64,000 nt of DNA from Falsirhodobacter flavus. Its GTDB lineage: Bacteria > Pseudomonadota > Alphaproteobacteria > Rhodobacterales > Rhodobacteraceae. A program made the position numbers and the translations under genes. Position 1 is the first letter of the stretch; each line of letters starts with the position of its first letter. Location of the stretch: positions 1 through 64,000 of the forward strand of contig JARWBI010000009.1 of NCBI GenBank assembly GCA_029846755.1. Reading direction: 5' to 3'. Of the stretch, positions 51,969 through 60,798 are shown piece after piece. The notes below the pieces were generated by a model that saw only the letters and a program-made list of their open reading frames with translations, was not told the DNA's origin and searched no databases.

Positions 51969-52646
51969 TCAGTCCTTGTTCTTGTTGAAGACGAGGTTGA
52001 GAAAGCTTTCGCCCGCGCGCAGGACATGGGCCTTCATCGCAGATTCGGCGCGTTCGGGATCGCGGGCGATCACGGCGGCACCGATGGCGGAATGTTCGTC
52101 GAAGGCCTGTCGGCGTTCGCGCGGGTCCATGTGGATCACCTGCCGCGCGCCGCTGTCATAGACGTCCTGCCGGTCATTCAGCACGCGCAGGTAATTCGCC
52201 CGCGCGATGGACCGGATATGGTCGTGGAACACTTCGTTCAGGCGGATCAGATCCTCGACCCCGCCATCGGCGGTCGCGCGGCGCATGTCGTCCAGCACCT
52301 GCTGCAAGGCGGGAATGTCGGCATCGGTGATGCGCTGCGCCGCAAGCCGGGCGATGGTGGATTCGATGGCGGCGCGGGCAAGGATCATCTCCTCAGCCCA
52401 GTGATAATCGAAGCGCACGATGACGCCGCTGCGGGGTTTGGTCAGGACCAGCCCGTCCGCCTCCAATTGGCGCAGCGCCTCCTTCACCGGGGTCGTGCTG
52501 ACGCCAAGCTGCTGCGCGAGGCTGCGTTCGTTCAATCGCGTGCCGGGATCATAGCTGCCCGACAGGATCGCCTGTCGCAGCGCGCGGTGGACATGTTCGC
52601 GCAGGCTGGCCGTGGCGATGGCATCAAGCGGGGCGAGGGTGGCCAT
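51969..52646 (-). CDS. GntR-family (FCD) regulator of the sugar-acid island
   Basis: A 225-residue regulator with the winged helix LREHVHRALRQAILSGSYDPGTRLNE and LAQQLGVSTTPVKEALRQLEADGLV, then an FCD domain (LNEVFHDHIRSIA, DEHSAIGAAVIA, MKAHVLRAGESFL). It is divergent from the transporter operon; the palindrome TGATATATCA between them is its probable site. The ligand is likely the sugar acid or a breakdown product. Confidence 0.93.
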   Translation of the reverse strand: MATLAPLDAIATASLREHVHRALRQAILSGSYDPGTRLNERSLAQQLGVSTTPVKEALRQLEADGLVLTKPRSGVIVRFDYHWAEEMILARAAIESTIARLAAQRITDADIPALQQVLDDMRRATADGGVEDLIRLNEVFHDHIRSIARANYLRVLNDRQDVYDSGARQVIHMDPRERRQAFDEHSAIGAAVIARDPERAESAMKAHVLRAGESFLNLVFNKNKD

Positions 52647-52685
52647 GGAAAACTTTCATTGACGGACGCGCATTGTTGTGAAATC

Positions 52686-52695
52686 TGATATATCA
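52686..52695. promoter_or_regulatory. Palindrome TGATATATCA, probable GntR operator
   Basis: A perfect 10-base palindrome 40 bases from the GntR start and 61 bases before the binding-protein start. It is flanked by further dyad-like bases (TGTG before, CACA after), giving TGTGAAATC...TATCACA. FCD regulators typically bind such AT-centred palindromes in divergent promoters. Confidence 0.6.
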
Positions 52696-52755
52696 CACCC
52701 CGGATATTGTCGATTGCAAAAACGGCAGCCCGGGTCCTTGGGGGAGGAGACGACG

Positions 52756-54351
52756 ATGCTACGACGCCAATTTCTGGCGACCGCTGCCGCATGGCCGATG
52801 GTTGCCGTTCTGCCGAAACTCGCATGGGGGGCGACCCCGCAGGACCAGTTCGTCATCGCGACCAACATGACGACGATGCGCGGCGTCGATCCGCACGAGG
52901 CGAACCAGATCGAATCCATCGAAATCCTCGCCAACCTCTATGACCGGCTGGTCTATTTCGAACCCGACAACCTGACCGAGCCGAAGCCGCAGCTTGCGAC
53001 CGCATGGACCGTGTCCGAGGATGGCCGCACCTTCACTTTCACCATTCGCGAAGGTGTCGTCTTCCATTCCGGCAACCCGCTGACCGCGGAAGACGTTGCG
53101 TGGTCGCTGCATCGGCTGGTGAAGCTGGGCCTGTCGCCCGCAATCGACCTGCGCCAATGGGGGTTCACCGACGAAAACGTGGATGCGCTGATCCGCGCGA
53201 CCGACGACCGGACCGTTGTGATCGAAACGCCCGAGGTCTGGAACGAAAGCCTGATCCTCGGCTCGCTGGCCAGTTCCGGCTGTTCGGTCGTGGACCGCAC
53301 ATTGGCGCTGGAGCAGGAGCGGGACGGCGACATGGGCCGCGCCTTCATGCAGGCGGCTGATGCGGGGTCGGGGCCGTTCTCGCTTCGCAATTTCCGCCCG
53401 AACGACGTGCTGATGGCCGATGCCTTTGCCGATTACTGGAACGGCGCGCCCGCGATGCGCCGGGTCATCATGCGCCACATGCCCGAATCCTCGGTCCAGC
53501 GGCTGCAACTGGAGGCGGGCGATCTGGACGTGGCAACGCGCCTGTCCTCGACCGACCTTGCCGGGTTCGAGGCGGCGGGCAGCATCGACATCCAGAAGGT
53601 TCCGGGCTTCGGTTTCTACTATATCGCGCTGAACCAGAAGGACGACATCCTGTCCCGCCCGCAGGTGCGCGAGGCGTTCCGCTACCTGATCGACTATGAC
53701 GGGCTGGCCAATTCCATCATGCGTTATTACGGCGTGATGCGGCAGACGATCATCCCGACCGGCCTGCCGGGCGTGCTGGATCAGGCCCCCTACAAGCTGG
53801 ACATCGAAAAGGCGAAATCCCTGCTGGCCGAGGCGGGGCTGCCGGACGGCTTCACCAAGAACTGCTATCTGCCCGCAGGCACGCCCTATTTCGAATTCGC
53901 CCAATCGCTTCAGGCCAATGCCGCGCAGGCCGGGATCAAGCTGGAGCTTTTGGTCGGCGACTACCTTGGCAAGTTCCGCGAACGGACGACCGACATCTAT
54001 TTCGCCCGCAGCGGCGAGCGTCTGCCTGATCCGCACGCGATCCTGCAAAGCTATGCCTCCAACTCCGACAACAGCGACGGCGCGCCGCTGAGCGGTCTGC
54101 TGGCGTGGCGGTCGGCATGGGACGTGCCGCAATCCTTGCAGGAAAAGGTGCGGGCGGCGGCGCGGGAGACCGATCCCGACACGCGGGCCGAAATCTATGC
54201 CGCGCTGAACGAGGAATACCTGCACGCCTCGCCCGCGCTCATCACCTCGTTCGAACGGATCGACGTGAAGGCGGTGGCCGCGCGGGTCAGCGGATATGTG
54301 GGCCATCCGACATGGGTGACCCGCTGGGACAACGTGACCAAGGACGCCTGA
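52756..54351 (+). CDS. Dipeptide/oligosaccharide-type ABC substrate-binding protein
   Basis: A 531-residue family-5 binding protein (DppA/OppA-like) with a signal resembling a Tat leader but with only one complete Arg pair (MLRRQFLATAAAWPMVAVLP). Core motifs are DPHEANQIESIEILANLYDRLVY, PQLATAWTVSEDGRTFTFTIREGVVFHSG and the PTGLPGVLDQAPYKLDIEKAKSLLAEAGLP block. Family 5 also binds oligosaccharides, glycosides and sugar acids, which suits the neighbours. The start is ATG 52756 after GGGGAGGAGA. Confidence 0.92.
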   Translation: MLRRQFLATAAAWPMVAVLPKLAWGATPQDQFVIATNMTTMRGVDPHEANQIESIEILANLYDRLVYFEPDNLTEPKPQLATAWTVSEDGRTFTFTIREGVVFHSGNPLTAEDVAWSLHRLVKLGLSPAIDLRQWGFTDENVDALIRATDDRTVVIETPEVWNESLILGSLASSGCSVVDRTLALEQERDGDMGRAFMQAADAGSGPFSLRNFRPNDVLMADAFADYWNGAPAMRRVIMRHMPESSVQRLQLEAGDLDVATRLSSTDLAGFEAAGSIDIQKVPGFGFYYIALNQKDDILSRPQVREAFRYLIDYDGLANSIMRYYGVMRQTIIPTGLPGVLDQAPYKLDIEKAKSLLAEAGLPDGFTKNCYLPAGTPYFEFAQSLQANAAQAGIKLELLVGDYLGKFRERTTDIYFARSGERLPDPHAILQSYASNSDNSDGAPLSGLLAWRSAWDVPQSLQEKVRAAARETDPDTRAEIYAALNEEYLHASPALITSFERIDVKAVAARVSGYVGHPTWVTRWDNVTKDA

Positions 54352-54352
54352 G

Positions 54353-55387
54353 ATGGGCGCGGGGGGAACGGCGCTGGTCGGGGCAGGGCGCAAGCTCGCG
54401 ACCTCGGTCGGCGTCATCGCAACGACGCTGTTCGGGCTGCTGGCGCTGACCTTCATCATCGGGCGGATGGTTCCGGCCGATCCGGTGCTGGCGATCCTGG
54501 GGGATACGTTCGATCAGGCGGCCTATGACCGGGTCTATCAATCGCTGGGGCTGGACCGGCCGCTGTATGTGCAGTTCTTCCAATACGTCCAGAACATCGC
54601 CCAGCTTGATTTCGGCCAGTCGAACGTGACCAAGAACATGGTCGCGTCCGACCTTGCGCGGGTGTTTCCGGCGACGCTGGAACTGGCGATCCTTGCCATC
54701 TTCATCGGCACGGTGCTGGGCGTGCCGCTCGGCATCGTGTCGGCGGTGCGGCGCGGGACGTGGGTGGATCATCTGGGCCGCGTCGTCGGCCTTCTGGGCC
54801 ATTCGACGCCGATCTTCTGGCTGGGGACGATGGTGATCCTGATCTTCTATGCCGGTCTTGGCTGGATTCCCGGCGGCGGGCGGATCGACCTTTACAACGA
54901 CGGGCTGGTCGATGGGCCGACCGGGATGCTGATTCTCGACGCCGCGCTGGCGGGGGAATGGGAGGTGTTCGCCTCGGCCATCCATCACATCATCGCACCG
55001 GCCCTGCTGCTGGGCTATGCCGCGATGGCTTATCTGAGCCGGATGAGCCGCAGCTTCATGCTGGAGCAACTGGGGCAGGAATACATCCTGACTGCGCGGG
55101 CCAAGGGTCTGTCGCAGCGGCCCATCGTCTGGAAACACGCCTTCCGCAACATCCGTGTGCAGCTTCTGACGGTGGTGACGCTGGCCTTCTGCGGCCTGCT
55201 GGACGGGGCCGTGCTGATCGAGACGGTGTTCGGCTGGCCGGGGCTTGGCCAATACCTGACCGCCGCGCTGTTCTATGCCGACATGAACGCGGTGCTGGGG
55301 TCGGTGCTGCTGATCGGTCTGATCTCGGTCGTGATCAACCTGCTTTCCGACGTCGTCTATCGCTTCGTCGATCCGAGGACCCGCTGA
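54353..55387 (+). CDS. ABC transporter permease, DppB type
   Basis: A 344-residue permease with six helices, the N-terminal FGLLALTFIIGRMVPADPVLAILG typical of DppB/OppB, and the EAA loop EYILTARAKGLSQRPIVWKHAFRN. It starts 1 base after the binding-protein stop, and its own stop shares a base with the next start (TGATG). It forms the channel with the DppC-like subunit. Confidence 0.93.
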   Translation: MGAGGTALVGAGRKLATSVGVIATTLFGLLALTFIIGRMVPADPVLAILGDTFDQAAYDRVYQSLGLDRPLYVQFFQYVQNIAQLDFGQSNVTKNMVASDLARVFPATLELAILAIFIGTVLGVPLGIVSAVRRGTWVDHLGRVVGLLGHSTPIFWLGTMVILIFYAGLGWIPGGGRIDLYNDGLVDGPTGMLILDAALAGEWEVFASAIHHIIAPALLLGYAAMAYLSRMSRSFMLEQLGQEYILTARAKGLSQRPIVWKHAFRNIRVQLLTVVTLAFCGLLDGAVLIETVFGWPGLGQYLTAALFYADMNAVLGSVLLIGLISVVINLLSDVVYRFVDPRTR

Positions 55388-56295
55388 TGACAACGACGCC
55401 GAAACTCCGCGCATGGCTGCTGACCGAGGATTTCACATCCGCCCGCCATGCCCGCGCGCATCAGGCCTACCTGTCATGGCTGCGGTTCAGCTCCAACCCC
55501 TTGGCCTTTGGCGGGCTGGCGGTGGTGGTGCTTCTGGCCCTGATCGCGGCGCTGGCCCCTTGGGTCGCGATCTATGACCCCTTCGCGCAGGACTTTTCCC
55601 GCGCGTTGCAATCCCCCTCCGCCGCGCATTGGTTCGGCACGGACGAGCTTGGCCGCGATGTCTATTCCCGCCTTGTCTGGGGGGCGCGGACGACGCTTTA
55701 CATCGCGATCCTCGTGACCGTGATCGTGGGGCCGATCGGCTTCGTCATCGGGGCGACGGCGGGGTATCTCGGGGGCTGGGTCGATACGGTGCTGATGCGG
55801 GTCACCGACATCTTCCTCGCCTTTCCCAGCCTTGTCCTTGCGCTGGCCTTTTCGGCCGCGCTTGGGCCGGGGATCGAGAATGCGGTGATCGCCATCGCCC
55901 TGACCATCTGGCCCCCCGTGGCGCGATTGGTGCGGGCGGAAACGCTGACCTTCCGCCAATCCGATTTCGTCGTCGCGGCCGAACTTCAGGGCGCATCGAC
56001 CCCGCGCATCCTGTTTCGCTATATCGTGCCGCTTTGCGCGCCGTCGGTCATCATCCGGCTGACGCTGAACATGGCGTCGATCATCCTGACGGCGGCGGGG
56101 CTTGGCTTCCTTGGCCTTGGCGCGCAGCCGCCGATGCCGGAATGGGGCGCGATGGCGGCGCAGGGGCGGCAATACCTGCTGGATGCCTGGTGGCTGACGG
56201 CGGTGCCGGGCATCGCGATCCTGATCGTCAGCCTTGCCTTCAACCTGCTCGGCGATGGGCTGCGCGATATTCTGGACCCCAAACATGGCTCATGA
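55387..56295 (+). CDS. ABC transporter permease, DppC type
   Basis: A 302-residue permease with the DppC signature HWFGTDELGRDVYSRLVWGARTTL and the EAA loop DFVVAAELQGASTPRILFRYIVP. A hydrophilic N-terminal part of about 40 residues precedes the first helix, as usual. The gene overlaps the following ATPase gene by 11 bases. Confidence 0.93.
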   Translation: MTTTPKLRAWLLTEDFTSARHARAHQAYLSWLRFSSNPLAFGGLAVVVLLALIAALAPWVAIYDPFAQDFSRALQSPSAAHWFGTDELGRDVYSRLVWGARTTLYIAILVTVIVGPIGFVIGATAGYLGGWVDTVLMRVTDIFLAFPSLVLALAFSAALGPGIENAVIAIALTIWPPVARLVRAETLTFRQSDFVVAAELQGASTPRILFRYIVPLCAPSVIIRLTLNMASIILTAAGLGFLGLGAQPPMPEWGAMAAQGRQYLLDAWWLTAVPGIAILIVSLAFNLLGDGLRDILDPKHGS

Positions 56296-57124
56296 ACCCC
56301 TGCTGTCCGTGCGCAACCTGACGGTCGAATTCCCGTCGCTGCACCGCATCCGCCCCGCCGTCAGCAGCGTCAGCTTCGATCTGGGACGCGAGAAGGTCGG
56401 CATCATCGGTGAAAGCGGGTCGGGAAAAAGCACCTGCGGGCGGGCGATCATGCGCCTGCATCCGGGGCGCACCCGCATCACGGCGGACCGGATGGCCTTC
56501 ATGGGGCAGGACCTGTTGACCCTGCCGGAACGCCAGATGCGGGCCATTCGCGGCCACCGGATCGCGATGATCCTGCAGGACCCGAAATATTCGCTGAACC
56601 CGGTGATGACGGTGGGCGAGCAGATCGCGGAAACGGTGATCCTGCACGAACGCCTGCCGCGCCGCGCTGCCCGCATCCGCGCGATGGAGATGCTGGAGAA
56701 GGTGCATATCCGCGACCCCGAACGGGTCATGCGCCTTTATCCGCACGAGGTTTCGGGCGGCATGGGCCAGCGGGTCATGATCTCGATGATGCTGATCGCG
56801 AAACCCGCGCTCATCATCGCGGACGAGCCGACTTCGGCGCTGGACGTGTCGGTGCGCCAGCAGGTGCTGGCGATTCTGGACGAATTGGTGACGGGCAGCG
56901 ACATGGGTCTTCTGTTCATCTCGCACGATCTGAACCTTGTGCGCAGTTTCTGCGACCGCGTGCTGATTATGTATGCGGGCCGCGTGGTCGAGGAAATCGC
57001 CGCCGCCGATCTGGACCGCGCCCAACACCCCTACACGCGGGGGCTGCTGGAGGCGCTGCCCAGCCTGACCCAGCCGAAGGATCGGCTGGCGGTCTTGCAG
57101 CGCGATCCGGCATGGGGGGCGTGA
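56285..57124 (+). CDS. ABC transporter ATP-binding protein, DppD type
   Basis: A 279-residue ATPase with Walker A GESGSGKST, Q-loop ILQDPKYSLNPVMTV, signature VSGGMGQRVMISMML, Walker [13 protein letters not shown] and HDLNLV switch. The C-terminal HPYTRGLLEALPSL is the oligopeptide-type motif. The full-length cysteine cluster for iron-sulfur binding seen in some DppD proteins is absent, and the C-terminus is short, ending soon after that motif. Confidence 0.93.
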   Translation: MAHEPLLSVRNLTVEFPSLHRIRPAVSSVSFDLGREKVGIIGESGSGKSTCGRAIMRLHPGRTRITADRMAFMGQDLLTLPERQMRAIRGHRIAMILQDPKYSLNPVMTVGEQIAETVILHERLPRRAARIRAMEMLEKVHIRDPERVMRLYPHEVSGGMGQRVMISMMLIAKPALIIADEPTSALDVSVRQQVLAILDELVTGSDMGLLFISHDLNLVRSFCDRVLIMYAGRVVEEIAAADLDRAQHPYTRGLLEALPSLTQPKDRLAVLQRDPAWGA

Positions 57125-57126
57125 GC

Positions 57127-57882
57127 ATGATCGAAGTCAAAGACCTCCACGTCACCTTCGGCACCAACCATGTCGTGCGCGGCGTCGATATGACGGTGTC
57201 CGAAGGAGAGTGCTTCGGGTTGGTGGGCGAATCCGGCTGCGGCAAGTCCACCGTTCTGGGGGCCATCGCGGGGCGTGTGAAACGCTGGCAGGGCAGCATC
57301 AGCGCAGCCGAAGCGGACCTGCGCCCGGAACGGCGGACGCTGGCCCAGCTTCGGCTGCAACAGATGGTGTTTCAGGACCCGTTCGGCTCGCTCCACCCCC
57401 GGCATACGATCGGGCGGGCGCTGTCCGAACCGCTGGAGATCCACGGCATCCCGGACCGCGAGGCGCGGATCGAACAGGCGCTGGACCGCGTCGGCCTGCC
57501 GCGCCGGTTCCGCTTTCGCTATCCGCACCAGCTTTCGGGCGGGCAGCGCCAGCGCGTCGCCATCGCCCGTGCGCTGATTCTGGAGCCGAAGGTGCTGCTG
57601 CTGGACGAGCCGACCTCGGCGCTGGATGTGTCGATCCAGGCCGAGATCCTGAACCTGCTGAAGGACCTGCGCCAGCAGCAGGGGCTGACCTATGTGCTGG
57701 TCAGTCACGACATGGCCGTCGTCACGCATCTAAGCGACCGGATCGCCGTGATGCAGGACGGCACCTTCGTCGAGGTGGCCCCCCGCGCCGCGATGATCTC
57801 GGGCGATCTGGCCCATCCCTATACCCGGATGCTGCGCGAAGGCAGCCTCGGATACCGTCCGACCGAAAAGGAAGCATTATGA
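57127..57882 (+). CDS. ABC transporter ATP-binding protein, DppF type
   Basis: A 251-residue ATPase with GESGCGKST, Q-loop MVFQDPFGSLHPRHTI, signature [15 protein letters not shown], Walker [13 protein letters not shown] and HDMAVVTHLSD. It ends with AHPYTRMLREGSLG. It starts 2 bases after the DppD-like stop and overlaps the enolase-family gene by 4 bases, so the transport and catabolic genes are coupled. Confidence 0.93.
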   Translation: MIEVKDLHVTFGTNHVVRGVDMTVSEGECFGLVGESGCGKSTVLGAIAGRVKRWQGSISAAEADLRPERRTLAQLRLQQMVFQDPFGSLHPRHTIGRALSEPLEIHGIPDREARIEQALDRVGLPRRFRFRYPHQLSGGQRQRVAIARALILEPKVLLLDEPTSALDVSIQAEILNLLKDLRQQQGLTYVLVSHDMAVVTHLSDRIAVMQDGTFVEVAPRAAMISGDLAHPYTRMLREGSLGYRPTEKEAL

Positions 57883-59066
57883 AGATCGACCGGATGCGGG
57901 TGTTCATGACCCGCGACAAGGACCGCCCGCGCGTGATCGTGGCGCTGGATACGGATGACGGGCTGACGGGGTGGGGCGAATGCTACAACCACGGCCCCGA
58001 TCTGGCGCTGCCGCCGCTCTTGGACTACCTGTATGGCTTCATCGCGGGCAAGGACCCGACGCGGGTCGATTACCTGACCAACTACATGATCCAGCAATGC
58101 CGCTTTCCGCCGGGGGCGCTTGGGCTGGCGGCGATTTCGGGGCTGGACCATTGCCTTTGGGATCTGGCGGCCAAGGCGGCGGGGGTTCCGGTCTACAAGA
58201 TGCTGGGGGGCGAGGTGCGGGACCGCATCAAGGTCTATGCCGGCGTCTATACCGCCCCCGATGTCGGCGCGGCGAAAGAGGAGCTGGACCGGCTGCACGA
58301 AGGCTGGGGCTTTTCGGCCTTCAAGCTCAGCCCGTGGCGGGTCAACCTGCACGCCCATCGCTGGGGCGAGGTGGTCCGTGCATCGGCCGAATACTTCCGC
58401 GAACTGCGCGAGACGGTGGATAACAGCTACGAGATCGCCTTCGATGCCCATGCCCAGATCTTCGACGTGCAGGCCGCGCGCACGCTTGGCAACGCGCTGG
58501 CCCCCTATGATCCGTTGTTCTTCGAAGAACCGCTGCGCCCGGAAAATATCGAGATCTATGGCGATCTGAAACAGGGGCTCGCCTGTCCGCTGGCGACCGG
58601 AGAGTCGCTCTATAACCGCAACGAATTCCTGCGCCTGTTGCAGGTCAAGGGCGCCGACCTGATCCAGCCCGACATCTGCGTGGTGGGCGGCATTTCCGAA
58701 ATGCGCCGCATCGCGACCTTGGCCGAGGCGCATTTCGTCGGCATCGCGCCGCACAACCCGATGGGACCGCTGGCAACGGCGGTGAACGTGCATTTTTCCG
58801 CCGCGCAGCAGAACTTCCGCATCCTGGAATATCGTCTGCCGATCGGGCAGGTCTACAGCTATGGCGGGACCGACGTGCAGCGGACCGAGGCGTCGGCCCG
58901 CTATGTCGTCGATCCCTATCTGCCGAAAGACGGGTATCTGGAACTGCGCCCCGACCGCCCCGGCTGGGGGGTGGAGATGGACGAGGCCGCGATGCAGGAA
59001 GACGGTTACATCCATTGGCAACGGCGGGTGCCGGCGCGGCCCGACGGCTCCTACGCTTTCGCGTAG
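57879..59066 (+). CDS. Enolase-superfamily (mandelate racemase/galactonate dehydratase-like) enzyme
   Basis: A 395-residue acid-sugar dehydratase-like protein. Metal ligands appear as Asp189 (EIAFDAHAQ), Glu216/217 (FFEEPL) and Glu242 (ATGESLYNR); the catalytic His is His292 (GIAPHNPMGP), and His191 lies next to the first ligand, as in galactonate/mannonate-type dehydratases. The usual K-x-K base motif is reduced to Lys149 (FKLSPW). It likely dehydrates an aldonic or aldaric acid to the 2-keto-3-deoxy acid, handled by the DapA-like enzyme. A weak GGAAGC precedes ATG 57879; the gene is coupled to the ATPase gene. Exact substrate unknown. Confidence 0.9.
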   Translation: MKIDRMRVFMTRDKDRPRVIVALDTDDGLTGWGECYNHGPDLALPPLLDYLYGFIAGKDPTRVDYLTNYMIQQCRFPPGALGLAAISGLDHCLWDLAAKAAGVPVYKMLGGEVRDRIKVYAGVYTAPDVGAAKEELDRLHEGWGFSAFKLSPWRVNLHAHRWGEVVRASAEYFRELRETVDNSYEIAFDAHAQIFDVQAARTLGNALAPYDPLFFEEPLRPENIEIYGDLKQGLACPLATGESLYNRNEFLRLLQVKGADLIQPDICVVGGISEMRRIATLAEAHFVGIAPHNPMGPLATAVNVHFSAAQQNFRILEYRLPIGQVYSYGGTDVQRTEASARYVVDPYLPKDGYLELRPDRPGWGVEMDEAAMQEDGYIHWQRRVPARPDGSYAFA

Positions 59067-59067
59067 G
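59050..59067. terminator. Hairpin across the enolase-family stop codon
   Basis: CCTACGC (59050-59056) and GCGTAGG (59061-59067) pair around a TTTC loop. It lies between convergent genes that end at 59066 and 59079, so it may terminate or protect transcripts of either strand. No U-run follows. Confidence 0.4.
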
Positions 59068-59078
59068 GGCCGCGCGCT

Positions 59079-59909
59079 TCAGTGTTTCGCCCGCGCCACG
59101 ATCTGCGTCGGGTTCACGAAACGCAGCGCGATCAGCAGCCAGACCAGCGACGTGACCATATAGATCACCGCCATCGCGTCGATCGACTGCACCGACCGCA
59201 CCCCCGCCGCGAACACTGAATAATACAGCGACACCACCAGCGTCTGGCTGGTGGGGCCGGCGGTCAGGAAGGTCAGCTCGAACATCGCCACGGTGCGGAC
59301 CAGCACCAGCAGCATCGACGCAAGGATGCCGGGGATCAGCATTGGCAGCAGGACAAATCGGAACAGCTTGAACGTGCCCGCGCCGAACACCCGCGCGGCG
59401 GCTTCGACCTTGGGGTCGATCTGTTCGATGAACGGGATCATCACAAGGATCACGAAGGGCACCGTCGGCACCAGGTTCGCCAGCACCACCCCCCAGAACG
59501 TGCCGCCTACGCCGACCTTGTAAAGCACCGTCGCCAGCGGAATCCCAAACGTGATCGGCGGCACCAGAAGCGGCAGCAGAAAGATCAGCAGCACGAACCG
59601 CTTGCCCGGAAAATCCCGCCGCGCCATGGCGTATGCCGCCGTGACGCCCAGCAGCCCCGACAGCAGCACCACGGTGAAGACGATCTGAAACGTGACCAGC
59701 AGCACGTGATCCAGCTGGAACTCCCGCCACGCGGCCAGATACCATTTCGTCGTCAGCGCCTCGGGCAGCCAAGTGCCAAGCCAGCGCGTGCCGAAGGACG
59801 ACACTACCACGGCGGCGATCACCGCCAGCACGTTCAGCACGAAGAACCCCGTCACGGCCCAGACCGCCGTGATCCACAGTTTCGAAAGCAGAGATGTATC
59901 GCGGATCAT
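59079..59909 (-). CDS. ABC transporter permease, PotC/iron type
   Basis: A 276-residue permease with six helices and an EAA loop (EAAARVFGAGTFKLFRFVLLPMLIPG). It is last in a minus-strand importer set, 4 bases after its partner permease gene. Fits the spermidine/putrescine and iron(III)/thiamine class. Start at ATG 59909. Confidence 0.92.
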   Translation of the reverse strand: MIRDTSLLSKLWITAVWAVTGFFVLNVLAVIAAVVVSSFGTRWLGTWLPEALTTKWYLAAWREFQLDHVLLVTFQIVFTVVLLSGLLGVTAAYAMARRDFPGKRFVLLIFLLPLLVPPITFGIPLATVLYKVGVGGTFWGVVLANLVPTVPFVILVMIPFIEQIDPKVEAAARVFGAGTFKLFRFVLLPMLIPGILASMLLVLVRTVAMFELTFLTAGPTSQTLVVSLYYSVFAAGVRSVQSIDAMAVIYMVTSLVWLLIALRFVNPTQIVARAKH

Positions 59910-59913
59910 CGCC

Positions 59914-60798
59914 TCATCCTTTCCCGCCAGCGGTCGAGCCGCGATAGAACAAAGACCGCAGGCCCAGCAGCGACGCCACGACCAGAAGCTGCACAGCCGC
60001 CATTATCATCGCGATGGCCGAGGCCATGCTGTCGTCATACTGCTCGAACGCGGCCTGGGCGGCGGCGATGGAGATCACCCGCGTCGGCCCCGAAGGCGCA
60101 CCCAGCAGCACCGCGGATGGAAACACCGCAAAGGCCTGCACGAAGGTCAGGCAGGCCGCCACCACCAGCCCCGGCACCAGCAAGGGCAGCATCACATGCC
60201 GGAACCGCTGCCAGCTGTTCGCGCCATGCGTCGCCGCAGCCCGTTCCAGCGCCGGATCGATCCCGGTGATATAGGACAGCGTCAGCAGGAACGTGAACGG
60301 GAACACGGTGATGACCAGCGACACCAGCACGCCCCAGTAATTGTTGGTCAGCTTCAGCGGGTTGTCGATGAAGCCGATGGCCATCAGCGTCCGGCTGAAC
60401 CAGCCCTGCGGGCCAAGGTAGTTCAGCAGCCCTTCAGCGACCAGAACCGTGCCCAGCGTCACTGGCAGCACCAGTATCGTCGTCAGCAGCCGCTGGCGTT
60501 TCATCAGCCGCACGCGCAGGGCGATGGGAACGGCCAGAAGGATGCTCAGCAGCGTGACCGGGACCGCCAGCCAAAGCGTCGCGCCGATGGTCTTGTAGAG
60601 GTAGGGGTCCGAGAAGAACTTGGCGTAATTGGCCAGGGGGCCGCCTTCCAGCGGCTCGAACGACAGCACCAGCCCATACAGGAACGGATAGATGAACACC
60701 GCCACCACGAAGATCAGCGCGGGCAGGATCAGAAGCGTCACGCCGTCGATCCCGCGATTGGCAAGGCGCTGGCGCAGGCCGGGGGTCAGGTCATCCAT
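59914..60798 (-). CDS. ABC transporter permease, PotB/iron type
   Basis: A 294-residue permease (LILPALIFVVAVFIYPFLYGLVLSF, EAA loop ERAAATHGANSWQRFRHVMLPLL). The ATG at 60798 gives [16 protein letters not shown] and overlaps the ATPase gene by 8 bases; a TTG at 60813 is an alternative. It partners the permease encoded downstream. Confidence 0.92.
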   Translation of the reverse strand: MDDLTPGLRQRLANRGIDGVTLLILPALIFVVAVFIYPFLYGLVLSFEPLEGGPLANYAKFFSDPYLYKTIGATLWLAVPVTLLSILLAVPIALRVRLMKRQRLLTTILVLPVTLGTVLVAEGLLNYLGPQGWFSRTLMAIGFIDNPLKLTNNYWGVLVSLVITVFPFTFLLTLSYITGIDPALERAAATHGANSWQRFRHVMLPLLVPGLVVAACLTFVQAFAVFPSAVLLGAPSGPTRVISIAAAQAAFEQYDDSMASAIAMIMAAVQLLVVASLLGLRSLFYRGSTAGGKG

